A stretch of DNA of 64,000 bases, taken from the NCBI GenBank assembly GCA_001599595.1, contig BCHH01000007.1, positions 1,457,785-1,521,784 of the forward strand, written 5' to 3'. Below are positions 1 through 9,705 of the stretch, one piece after another. Within the stretch, counting starts at the first letter, position 1. The number at the start of each line of letters is the position of its first letter. A program made the position numbers and the translations under genes. The notes beneath the pieces are model-generated. The model worked only from the letters and a program-made list of their open reading frames with translations. It had not been told where the DNA came from and did not search any database. This stretch comes from Beverwykella pulmonaria (taxonomy: Eukaryota > Ascomycota > Dothideomycetes > Pleosporales > Melanommataceae).

Positions 1-630
1 GCTGGAGAACGTATGCTGACGCTCCCACTCCGAATTGTAGTAAGTCAGCGCAGAGCTGAACTTACTGAGGACGGGATCTTCAATCCTCTCCTCAAACCAC
101 AGTTTCGTGGCCAGCCAAGTAGTCAGCTTCCCTTCGTCCAGTTGCGCTTGGAAGAGGGTGTGTAGACCATCGTCTTTCACACTGCTCACTAACCAGCGTA
201 GGCGTTCCGGGCTTTCCGTGGTGATACGTAGGTCCGCCCACTGGTTGTTGATTCCCTTAACCCACTTGTCCAGATCGGACAAAGTTGGTTTTCGTGGGAG
301 ATGCACCTCCACACTCTTCTCCCAGAGTCGATCGATTTCCAGGTAGAAGTCCCTGGTAGGATCGGCGGAGCCTCGGGGGGTCTGCGGTGGAGGCGGGGGC
401 TGTGCTGCCTTTAGAGCCGCTACATGAAGCTCAGAGACCTGCATGTACGTCTCAAGGAGGCTAGCCCTGACGGCATCGTTGGTTGTTGATGCCATCTGGG
501 TCGCCAAGCTGTCCAGCAGCGTCGAATGTTGGGATCTCGCTGGTGCTACCGGGTTGGCGCCCGAGGGGTTTCCGGTAGAGTTGCTGAGGGTGCCCGAGGG
601 TTCCCTAGTAACGGTCGCACCATCGGCCAT
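1..630 (-). CDS. gag-like protein of an LTR retrotransposon (partial, runs off window)
   Basis: An open frame enters from the left edge on the minus strand. The first ATG is at 630, and the frame is open further upstream to a TGA near 849. About 210 codons are visible. The N-terminus is Ser/Thr/Pro-rich and followed by a run of prolines (PPPPPQTPR). After it comes a folded-looking, Trp- and charge-rich part (motifs DLDKWVKGI, ERLRWLVSSV, KLTTWLATKLWFEERI). It lies just inside a candidate LTR at 920-1114, so the likely role is the capsid (Gag) of a Ty1/Copia- or Ty3-type element, with pol expected beyond the window. I do not recognise the exact family. No zinc knuckle or protease is visible in this part. 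Gag is inferred from position and composition, not from a diagnostic motif. Confidence 0.5.
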   Translation of the reverse strand, partial: MADGATVTREPSGTLSNSTGNPSGANPVAPARSQHSTLLDSLATQMASTTNDAVRASLLETYMQVSELHVAALKAAQPPPPPQTPRGSADPTRDFYLEIDRLWEKSVEVHLPRKPTLSDLDKWVKGINNQWADLRITTESPERLRWLVSSVKDDGLHTLFQAQLDEGKLTTWLATKLWFEERIEDPVLSKFSSALTYYNSEWERQHTFSS

Positions 631-919
631 TGTTAGCAAGTTTCTTGCAATGGGGGGTTTGAAGTGTTTCGGGAGCTCGCCGTTACTATCCAGCTCAGTG
701 ATTTGTTTTCCAGTTGGCTGAAACGAGTTAAGTTCCTCCGATGAAACTGAGCTCAGCCCTAAATCGGAGTCCTCTGGGGTACCCGTCGCGAGCGCGTCAG
801 GGTCGCTTTGGAGGTCGTATCTTATCCAGCAGGTTGAAAAAATCGGTCACTTCGGGGTATCAGGGTCGATGGAATCGCTCTGTTGGCTGCGCCTCCGGAA
901 GGAGATAGAAGGATTCGAA

Positions 920-1114
920 TGTGAGAGTAGTACTGGCAGGGAATAGAACGAAGAGATTTATCAGAGGTAAACAGGCTTGATTCACCAGAGTCGTGACGAA
1001 TCCTTGAGGATACTCAGAGGATTCGGAGAAACTATATATGATGTGTCACGTGACTCGTAGACACACGGCCAATAGGCCTCTGAGGGGCCTCCGTAGGAGG
1101 CCCGCCGGGAAACA
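920..1114 (-). repeat. candidate 5' LTR of the retrotransposon
   Basis: Read on the minus strand, this stretch begins TGTTTCCCGG at 1114 and ends CTCTCACA at 920, the TG...CA borders expected of an LTR. It holds a perfect 8-bp inverted repeat with a 3-nt loop (1085-1103), a TATATAT box (1033-1039) and a CACGTG. Directly after it comes TTCGAATCC, which resembles a tRNA T-arm and could belong to a primer site. The second LTR and target-site duplication are outside the window, so the borders are provisional. Confidence 0.45.
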
Positions 1115-1612
1115 GAAGTATTTCTCATAGCCTGACTATAAATAGTAGTATATATATTTATTTTCTATGGGAAACCCTTAAAAACTAAAACAAAACCTGG
1201 TCGCTTAGGTCAGTTGGTTAGTGACCATCACTAGTTCATTTTTATCCTTTCCACAAAGTTAGTTTTTTTAGCCTTGCTAGGTTGCGTGAATAATAGTTAG
1301 AAGCTAGATTATGTGCTGCAGTCTCTAGCAAAACCTTCTTAACCTTAGCTTTAAAACAAGAATTGGGTATTCCGGCATTCTATATTTAATAAAATAATCT
1401 GTTACTTGCTTATGCACATTTTTGTGTGCATTTGGAAATCGAGCTAATATGTTCTATTACTCTGAATTCCACGTCTTTGTATCCAAAGATGCTCGCGCTT
1501 CATTCTTTCTATTTCCCTCCACCAATCTCACATATACGCTTTCGACTGCAACAGAAACGAAAAACGCTTTCCTTCCGTTGTGTCTCTCCCCAGCCTAACA
1601 GACCCTCAATGC
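1115..1612. other. AT-rich intergenic stretch with a degenerate tRNA-like segment
   Basis: No gene is seen. The sequence is AT-rich. At 1199-1245 a segment resembles the 5' half of a tRNA: TAGGTCAGTTGG fits a pol III A-box and is followed by a weak B-box-like GTTC. The right part is probably the 3' UTR of the ammonium transporter. Confidence 0.4.
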
Positions 1613-3208
1613 TCAATCCTGCTTTGCCGCCACTGGAACCCCCATTTCCTCCCTACTCCCACCCCCACTCCTCATCCCCGGCGTCGTCCCGTATAGTACT
1701 TCCGTGCTTTCGTCCACATCGTTGAAATATTTGTAGTCTAATCCTCTTAGCTCATCTTCTTCGCTCGCTCTGAGATGGCAGCCGGGGATGCGATCGATGA
1801 TGAAGAGCAAAATGATGCTGATGAAGAACGACCACGCCGCGCAAACAGTAGCAGCCGCAAGTTGATACCCCATCTGCCTCCAATTATGATTCCACCAACC
1901 ACCCTCGTACGCATTCGACCGCCCGTCGAGCGCAGGGACAAAGTTGGCGGCGAAGAACCCCGTCAGCACATCCCCGACATACCCACCCACGCCATGAATC
2001 GCAAAGATATCCAGCCCTTCATCCACACCGATGATGTACTTGTACTTGACCGCTATGAAGCTCGTACAGCTTGTCAGGGCCCCGATGAGACTCGCGACGT
2101 ACACGGGGACGAAGCCTGCTGCGGGCGTGATACCGACGAGCCCTGCGATGATTCCGGAGCAGAAGCCGATGATGGAGAACTTGCGCGAATATGCGTATTC
2201 GAGGAGCACCCAGGCGATGCCGCCGCCACAGGCAGCCAGATTCGTGTTCACGACAACGTATATGCTTCTCAGCGAAAGATTGGCGGTGGAGGCGCCGTTG
2301 AACGCGAACCAGCCGAACCAGATCAAGATCGTGCCGAGGCCGACTAGGAACGGATCGTGCGGTCTGAAATGCGGGAGCTTGTGATGCAGACTCTCATTCT
2401 GCGGGTCTTTGCGCTTGCCGAGCATGAGCGCCCATGCGAGGGCGGCGAAGCCAGAAGCAATGTGCACCGGGCCCGAGCCCGCGAAGTCGTACACGCCGAG
2501 TTTGTAGAGCCAACCCGAGGGATTCCATTCCCAGTACGCGAGGATATAGTAAACGAAGGTGGTCCAACACAGGAGGAAGAGCATGGAGGGCCCGAGGCGC
2601 CCGCGCTCGAGCATAGCGCCTGCTAGGATCATGGCTGTGCATGTTACGAAGGTGAATCCGAAGCAGGCGTATAATATGTCGGGAATGTCAGTGTTGGCGA
2701 GCGAGGGGTAGGCGAGCACATTATGTAGGCCGGCGAGAGACAAATCGCCGATGAAGGGGTTGGTGGTGTGGGATTGATAGAGCGAGTAGCTTTTGGATAT
2801 CAGTTGCGAGTTTTGTAGGATAATAGAAATGGTGTGTACCCGTAGACCCAGAACTGTATCCCACAGGCACACGCACAGAAGAGAGACTGAAATATCATGG
2901 TCAAGGCCGCTTTCCTCCTGTGCATGCCAGCATACAGGAAGCCAATAGCCTTATGGTCTGTTAGAAATGAACTTTGTAAAGTTGGAGATGTGGAAGGTAT
3001 ACTGGAGTGATTTGCCTATGCTTTGTTAGTTGACAATGTTTCATGGAGAGGTTTGGATGGCTTACCAGCATAGACATGTGCACACCAGCATCCAACACAA
3101 GTCCCCTTTATTGTATAGTGCGTTCAAATCCTGCGTGAAGACGTCGCCGCCAGTGGGCGTTTGAGTGTAGTCCGGCCATTCTGTGATGGGAACAGGAGTA
3201 TCCGCCAT
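1613..3208 (-). CDS. ammonium transporter (Mep2/Amt family)
   Basis: Plasma-membrane ammonium permease of about 480 residues, built from four exons: 3208-3066, 3015-3003, 2949-2840 and 2789-1613. The joined protein has a hydrophilic N-terminus, then AIGFLYAGMHRRKAAL (the conserved first helix and loop) and about 11 membrane segments. Family signatures are DFAGSGPVH and DIFAIHGVGGYVGD. Both pore histidines are present (His198 and His354), as in Mep2 and unlike Mep1/Mep3, where the first is Glu. This favours a high-affinity transporter that might also act as an ammonium sensor. The cytoplasmic C-terminus keeps LRGLDYKYF. Exon 2 is only 13 nt. It supplies Trp-Gln-Ile-Thr-Pro at the start of the first conserved helix and keeps the frame. 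The family call is firm, the Mep2 subtype less so. Confidence 0.95.
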
Positions 3209-3715
3209 TGTCGAATCTTATTACACCGTTCCAATAAATGTAGACAAGAACTAATTGATTCAACCCAAGGCCGTCCGTACTTTCTAAAAAACAAAAACAA
3301 AAACAAAAATGAAGCCGGAGTCAAAGGCACTAAATACCAAGCTTTAGAACAGCCGACTGGGTCGCGTTCGTTCTCTAACAGCACACATGGCAAACGCTCT
3401 AGCTTTATCTCCCGTGCACATCTTATCCTGTACCACCACGCGTCTATTAGCGGTCCCCTATCCAGACTGAATAGGCCCGAAGTTCTACGCAAGTGTAACA
3501 GGAGTGGACAGGATCGTCTCCCCAAACTCGGAGTAGTGTACTGACACCCCTAAGCACGTTATCTCTCGGCGCAGCCGAGTCCTAGGTGGAGTGGGTCTTA
3601 GGCCAAGAAGTGGAGCGGAAAGCCAAGATATTCCACTTGGCGGTGAGATAACGGAGTGGTCCGTGAACGATATGCTCAACATCATGACCTCGGGGTTGGG
3701 GACTAGGAGCTGGAT
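3209..3715. other. promoter of the ammonium transporter and 3' region of mutY
   Basis: No convincing coding frame. It lies between the start of the transporter and the end of the adenine glycosylase gene. An A-rich tract (repeated CAAAAA) near 3287-3310 is the only low-complexity feature. Confidence 0.6.
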
Positions 3716-5613
3716 TTATAGGTTTTGAGAAACGAGAGCCCAGCAGCGTCGCATGCCCGTTGATAAAGTTTCGGCATCCATGGACGCGGTAGCGATCCAT
3801 TTACGGCGTGGCGGTTCGACGGCGGATGGGGATGCAGGTGCAAGAACGGCTTCCGTGATGGTGGAGGCGGATATTTTGAAGAGATGGACGTGCATGGTGA
3901 GCCTGAGGTGGGTGAAGACGTGGACTAAGGAGTCGAGTTCGGCAATGTGCTCTGCGTTGCTCATGTCGATGTGTCCAGTGTCCAGACTTGATATGAACTT
4001 TTGCGCCACCGTCTTTCGATATGAGGCCGAATTTTTGGACGCAGGAACTGTGCTTTGAGGGAATTGCCACAGAGATGCAAGAAGTCCTTTAACAGGTTAG
4101 ACAGTCAGAGTGGAGGAGGAAGGGCGGTACAAACCTTTGGCCGGCCGTTGCTCGATCAACCATTTGCGGTTTCCATCTCTGTCGGTCGATTTGATAATAC
4201 AGACCACACATTCTTCTTCGGCGACCTTCTTTTTGGGCATCTTTTTTGGGAAGAGTGAGCAGTAAGTGGCTCGGTATTTGGAGCCGGCATTCGACGGGGG
4301 AGCCTTTCGTTTCTTGGAACCAGGGACTTCTGTATTCTCATCATTCTCTTCAGTGTCGATGTTCGAACTTGTGCTTGGCGTGCTGGAGGTAAAGTAGTGT
4401 GATATCTTGTTTGCGGCCTTTGTGGCCGTCGCGACCTTTGCGTTCTGCTTCCTCTTCTTGTTCACCTTCACGTTACTGCTTTCGTCATCTTCGTCATCTT
4501 CCTCAGGCGCCACCATCAAATCTTCAGTATCCAGCTGCTCACAAAGAGCGCACGCATCCTCAATATCCAATACACCAACATCACCACTCTTTTTCCTCAA
4601 CAGCGCGTCTCCTTCAGCGTAAGCTCTGCAACTCTTCTGAATTGGACACTCCTCACACTTCGGCCTCGGCGTACACACTGTTGAACCCAGCTCCATGAGC
4701 GCTTGATTCCACTGTCCCGGAATCTTACTCTTGCCCAATTCCGGAAACCCAGAGACATGTTTAACCAGCCCATCCGCAACCATCCACAGGAAATCAGTGG
4801 CCTTCTTATCCTTGACATCAACGTACAGCCCAAGTTGTCTGCTCAGGACTCTAGCTACATTCCCATCGAGCACGGGCTCGGGTTCGCCAAAGGCGATGCT
4901 GGAGATGGCGCCAGCGGTATAGCGACCAATGCCTGGGAATATTTGGAGGGCATCCGCGCTGTTGGGGATTGGGTTCGCGGGGTTCTTGGTGAGCATTTCT
5001 TGGGCGCCGAGGTGGAGACGTGTGGCCCGGGAGTAGTATCCTAGGCCTTTCCATACGGAGAGCACTTCATCGGGGTTTGCCTTTGCGAGATCCTGCACGG
5101 TCGGCCATTCGGATATCCATTTTTTGAAGTAGGGTATTACTGTCGAGACTCGTGTTTGTTGGAGCACTGAAGAACATCAGCACGGTCATTTGGACATCAA
5201 ACACGTGACACAAATAATGACAGAATCTAGCTCTGAAAACTTGACAGACAGAAGGGACCCCACTTACTGATCTCCGAAACCCAAACCTCATATGCTCTCC
5301 TCTGCAACCTCCCCTCCAAATCCCCTTCCCCATCTATCTCTTTCGGATCAATCCACGCCTTCCTCCACGGCATCTCCCTCTCCCCCTCAATCTCCTCAAA
5401 CCACGTCAACAATCCCTCACACCCCGCCCCTCCATCTTCATCCTGACCTAGCAAGAGCGGCCAATGGTACTCACGCGTATGCACACGGGCGGGCGGGGCA
5501 GCAGCGCGTTGGATGGTGGTGGTAGGCTTGAGATGGGCGAGTGTGACGTTGACGGTTTTATTCGCTTTTTTGGGACGTGACGGGAGGGGCTTGGATTTGG
5601 GACGCGTCGACAT
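3716..5613 (-). CDS. A/G-specific adenine DNA glycosylase (MutY/MUTYH)
   Basis: Base-excision repair enzyme that removes adenine paired with 8-oxoguanine, in nucleus and mitochondria. Three exons (5613-5268, 5166-4136, 4087-3716) give about 582 residues. The catalytic Glu is in VSEIMLQQTR (Glu114). The helix-hairpin-helix is FPGIGRYTAGAI, and the catalytic Asp216 is in LDGNVARV. The iron-sulfur cysteines are 280, 286, 289 and 295. A basic, acidic-patch linker follows. The C-terminal NUDIX-like domain that reads 8-oxoG starts near residue 410 and includes GLLASLWQFP, restored only when the 48-nt last intron is removed. The first two cluster cysteines are five residues apart, where the usual MutY spacing is six. 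The catalytic motifs make the call firm. Confidence 0.95.
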
Positions 5614-7197
5614 GACGCGTTTGGGATTAAGAGACGGATGATGGAATTGGAGATGGGGTGGTGATGGACCGGACAGGCGCGTTAGAGCGCACGTGGATAG
5701 CTACAGTATGGAGCTAGTCCGGCGACCAATAAGACGAGGGCGGAGAGTTTGTCCGAGGGATTGGGATTTCATGATTTCGCGATTGCGTATTGATGAATAT
5801 TGGCTGGGAGTGAATTGATACATCTTAGGAAGTCAAGCTGTGATTTTCATTTACACCTAGATAGACTACTTCAGCGTCCGGAGGTTCAAACTAAGCAAGG
5901 GACACAGCTTCCAAGTCCCTCACTCAGGAAAGCATAAATCACAACCTACAACAGCCTCTGCCGTGGACCTTCCGACACCTTTCTTGACATATCTCCTGCG
6001 AGACTCATGATTCGCGGCACCATTAACCTCCCCCGTACGAAACCAACTGACACTCACCTGACCATCCATCGTACTCCAAAACAAAAAGCCGTTGAAACAA
6101 TCGCTCTCCAACAAACTTCCGTCTTTTAGCGCGCCTCATATGCACAGCCAAAACATCTTAAGAGGGCCCTAGGAGTGATGTCGTTGCTTTAGCCACCCGT
6201 ACTCGTATCGTCAAACGGCTCAACGTTAAAGTCTAAATGCACAACAGCTATTCAGCCGAAGAGCAACCTTGTCAACGATATCTGTTCGTCTCTGCGCGCT
6301 TTGTTGTCCTAACAGTAGCTGCTATATACCAGACCTAGTCTTGCAGCGAACGTAGTTTCTTCCCACGCTATTTGCCCTAGGGAAATATGCGCGCAAATAG
6401 AAGATAATTACTAACTGCAGTGCAAAAATCCACAAATTGGCAAAGAAGTTTCTTATACTGCTACATCTTAAATACCAATATCGCAATAGCATATCATGTC
6501 ACAAACGATAGCGCATGCCCACCCATGATCTTAACGCTTCCGATATCGTAGCTAATTGGAATATTTGACAGTAAACCCTGCCATAATCCATCTCATCCAT
6601 GCCATATCACCAATCCCGGCCCTACCCTCGCCCCATACTTTGTATTAAAGCCTCGGGACGTAGGCTTACAAATGTGGCCTGCACCACGATGTTTGCCGAC
6701 AGAAGAACAAAACAGTAATATAGTGTAAAGGATATAATGTAGTCCTGAATCAGTCTCACAAGAAAAAGTCCGCGCGTTGCCCCGGCAAGAAAAAAAGAAC
6801 AAAACAAAAGTAAGCAAGATAAGGAAAGATCTTCCGCGAACATACGATTTCTAGAACAGAAATATGGCCGTGTTTTGCATAAAGAAATGTTTGTAGATAG
6901 TGGTACAAGCAAAATGGAGAGAAAAGGCAATAATGTAAACTAGGATATCGAAAAACAAAAAGCCGCCTATATCCCACACAGATGGAAGCAAAGAGAAGAG
7001 AATATCGTATGAATATGTAACCCAGTCCAAGAAACGATAAGGAAAGCCGTGACGTTAAGACATAAATTCCCTGTAACTGTCCTTGGAATAACCTGCCCCC
7101 ATAATGATATAAAAACCCCTGTGTTGACGCCGAGCGAACCAGGTCGCGACTTTTGATGATAGTGGAAAAAGGAAACTTGACTCGAAGGAGAGTAAAA
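5614..7197. other. intergenic region
   Basis: Promoter of the mutY gene on the left and the 3' UTR of the PH-domain gene on the right. Short frames here have no recognisable domains or splice logic. I see no RNA gene. Confidence 0.5.
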
Positions 7198-9705
7198 TTA
7201 CACTGCGAGAGCGAGAGGTGCAGAAAACAGTGGTGGCGGCGGCAGAGGCATATTAGGAGGTGGCGGCGGTAGTGGCATGTTAGGTGGAGGAGCCGGGGGT
7301 GGGAGGCCCATGACGGGCATCGAACGGCGAGGGGTAACGCGGCGTTGTGCCTGCTGTGCCTGCTGTACCTGCTGTGCCTGCTGCCTTAGGTATGGGGCAG
7401 ACGGACTCTGAGACAGGCTTATGCTTGCTGAGGCACGGTTCCCAGGGACGAAGGAGGGTGTACTAGAGATGGCACGCACGGGAGCGGGGACGGGCCGGGA
7501 GGAGGAAAGGAATGGGGCGGGGTCAGACCGTATCTGTACGCTGTTGGGGCGGCGTAGCGGTTGCAAGGGGGGCGAAATGCGGCGGTTGGCAGCCGGGGAA
7601 TAAGACGGTGCTGCAGAAGGCGGTCGCACAGGAGTAGTGACAGAGCGATTGACCACTATCCCAAGAGGAATCGGTGGCGGGCCCATGGACGAGTAGCGTC
7701 GCGGCACAATGATGGAGCCATCAGTGTTCTGAGGGCGAACGGGGAATGGCCGGAGAAAAGGCTTTGGTGACTGTGAAATGCGACGCTCCGAACGAGTGTT
7801 GAGAACGGCAGGCGAGGGAAGGCTTCCAATAGTAGACTGCGGACGACCTGGAGGGACCGGTGCAGGGTCTCGCGGCGGTGGTGATATTGTGGTGTTTCTC
7901 GTCGGCGGCGCGCTAGAACTTCTCACACTGAATCTGGGGTTCTGTGTCTGGGCGCGGAAACGCGCGTTAGATGAAGGGCGGTTGGCCGTTGATACCGGGA
8001 CGTCAAGGGCCAACTGTTCCGGCGTCGGGGGAGACCTAATTGTGGGGGAGGTTGGGCCGTATATGGAGTGCCGATGTGGTGTCCTGGGAAGAGCGGCGGA
8101 TACAGAGTTGTCCTCATTGGTGATGGGGAGAGTTTGCATGGATCTTCGGCGGGTCGTTGCAGCCATGTGAAACGACCTGAGGGACGTTGCGCTTCGAAGC
8201 GGCTCGGTCTCGGCAGGGGAGAATCCTTCCTTGCGCGGAGAATTTGGGTCTGGCGAAGAATTTCGAGAAGTATTCCTTGTTCCAGAACCGGATACGGACG
8301 TTGCTGTCGATATGTACGAGTAACGCGAGCGATCCCGCAATTGGTCCAATTGGTACTGGTCGGTGGAGGCTGCCGTTGTCGCAATAGAAGGTGCCTCGAC
8401 AGACTTGCGCTTTGAGCTGTGTCGTGACGAATGCAGGCTAGCCGAGTCGGCGATGCTAACTGTCTTTTGGCTGCGATCCCCTTCCCAGTCCGAGGCGACA
8501 ATCTTTGGGGAGTCCGAGTACTGTGACTGAAGCGGCGAGTCGATTGGGGCGAGCTTGCTCATGCGATTCGGGTCGCGCTGGACAAGGTAGCGATGGCCCG
8601 GAGCCGTCTCTGTTGTCTCCATCGGCGACTCCTCCAAGGATGATGACTCTCGGATCGACTCTTCTCTTGCCCTCATGCCGCCAAGGAGGTCAATCTCCTT
8701 CCGCACAGTAGTCATCCACGAATCCATCTCTTCCGCACTTTCTAGGACTAATAGAAAGCTTGTTGCCGCCCGCCGCATGCTGTTGTTTTGCAATCGCAGT
8801 CTGGACAGAAGTGAGCTTTTGGGCCCAATGCTTACGGTTCCGTCCTCGTTGGCGCTTTGTGAGATTTGCAGAACCCAGTGCTTTCCGGGTATGAGGTCGC
8901 AAGCAAATGCTGCAGACTCTTTCCCAAGCTTGAGAATCTTCTCCGGCTGTCGGTCAAAGGGGCCGTCACCGGCGTATTGCAGTACATATCCAGACGTAAC
9001 GAGAACGTAGATCTTGTTTGTTAATTGCGGTGTCGCTTGGTTCAAAACAGAATTAGAAATGAGGCGCTTGTGAGACTTTTCCAATTTCTTCGCCTCTGCG
9101 GTAGTCTCCAGTGTCGTAGCCAAATCTCGGTGGCTGTCCATTCTTTCCCGAAGAAGGTCGTACTGCTTTCGTTGGCTCTGAGTCCTCAGCAAGGCGTCGG
9201 GCGAAAAGACGCATGCTTGGAGGGTAGCATACTTGATCGATTGAGGATAGGCTTGGAATAGAGGAGGCGGATCCCAATTGGTGGGCTGTTTCTTTACGCT
9301 TGCGGGCCGCAGAGACATGGGCCGCAACATCTGGCTGGATCTCGACCTGTGTACCTGCTGAGTCTGAGGAGAGGGATTCAGTCGCAGCGACGACTTGGGG
9401 GTTGACACTGGGGCAGGCGTGGGCTTCGGTGGTGGTGGCATTGGCACTGCCAAACCGACTTCCGTATGCCCTCTGGCCTTTTCCACCTTGGGCCGACTGA
9501 AGAGATTGAAGAGGGACATTTTGGAGGGGGCGCGCTCGAGTTTAGGCGCAGGCTTGGTGATGGTGGGCGGCTTCGAGGGGGGCGACGCGGGTTGTGCAAC
9601 TGGCTGGAGCAGGTTGGCGTTGGATTTGGGGCGCCGCCAGCGAGATGTTGAGGTGTTGTCCTTGCGGAGGCCGTGGCCGGGGTTCAGCCTTGATTCTACT
9701 TCCAT
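7198..9705 (-). CDS. PH-domain protein with proline-rich C-terminus
   Basis: Single-exon gene of about 835 residues. The first in-frame ATG is at 9705 and begins MEVESRLNPGHGL. The N-terminal 100 residues are basic and Pro/Ser-rich. A PH-like fold lies at about residues 130-340: IYVLVTSGYVLQY as strands, then HWVLQIS, then the closing helix SFLLVLESAEEMDSWM. Such domains usually bind phosphoinositides or proteins at the cell cortex. The rest is Ser/Pro/Arg-rich and probably disordered, with a short QAQQ repeat near residue 785. The tail repeats PPNMPLPPPP, a possible profilin, SH3 or WW ligand. No catalytic domain is visible. It is a conserved-looking fungal scaffold whose function I cannot state. 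Confidence 0.8.
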   Translation of the reverse strand: MEVESRLNPGHGLRKDNTSTSRWRRPKSNANLLQPVAQPASPPSKPPTITKPAPKLERAPSKMSLFNLFSRPKVEKARGHTEVGLAVPMPPPPKPTPAPVSTPKSSLRLNPSPQTQQVHRSRSSQMLRPMSLRPASVKKQPTNWDPPPLFQAYPQSIKYATLQACVFSPDALLRTQSQRKQYDLLRERMDSHRDLATTLETTAEAKKLEKSHKRLISNSVLNQATPQLTNKIYVLVTSGYVLQYAGDGPFDRQPEKILKLGKESAAFACDLIPGKHWVLQISQSANEDGTVSIGPKSSLLSRLRLQNNSMRRAATSFLLVLESAEEMDSWMTTVRKEIDLLGGMRAREESIRESSSLEESPMETTETAPGHRYLVQRDPNRMSKLAPIDSPLQSQYSDSPKIVASDWEGDRSQKTVSIADSASLHSSRHSSKRKSVEAPSIATTAASTDQYQLDQLRDRSRYSYISTATSVSGSGTRNTSRNSSPDPNSPRKEGFSPAETEPLRSATSLRSFHMAATTRRRSMQTLPITNEDNSVSAALPRTPHRHSIYGPTSPTIRSPPTPEQLALDVPVSTANRPSSNARFRAQTQNPRFSVRSSSAPPTRNTTISPPPRDPAPVPPGRPQSTIGSLPSPAVLNTRSERRISQSPKPFLRPFPVRPQNTDGSIIVPRRYSSMGPPPIPLGIVVNRSVTTPVRPPSAAPSYSPAANRRISPPLQPLRRPNSVQIRSDPAPFLSSSRPVPAPVRAISSTPSFVPGNRASASISLSQSPSAPYLRQQAQQVQQAQQAQRRVTPRRSMPVMGLPPPAPPPNMPLPPPPPNMPLPPPPLFSAPLALAV

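Noticed and set aside
1775..2347. 190-codon frame opposite the ammonium transporter
   Set aside because: Shadow of the transporter's third codon positions. The opposite strand carries the diagnostic Amt motifs.
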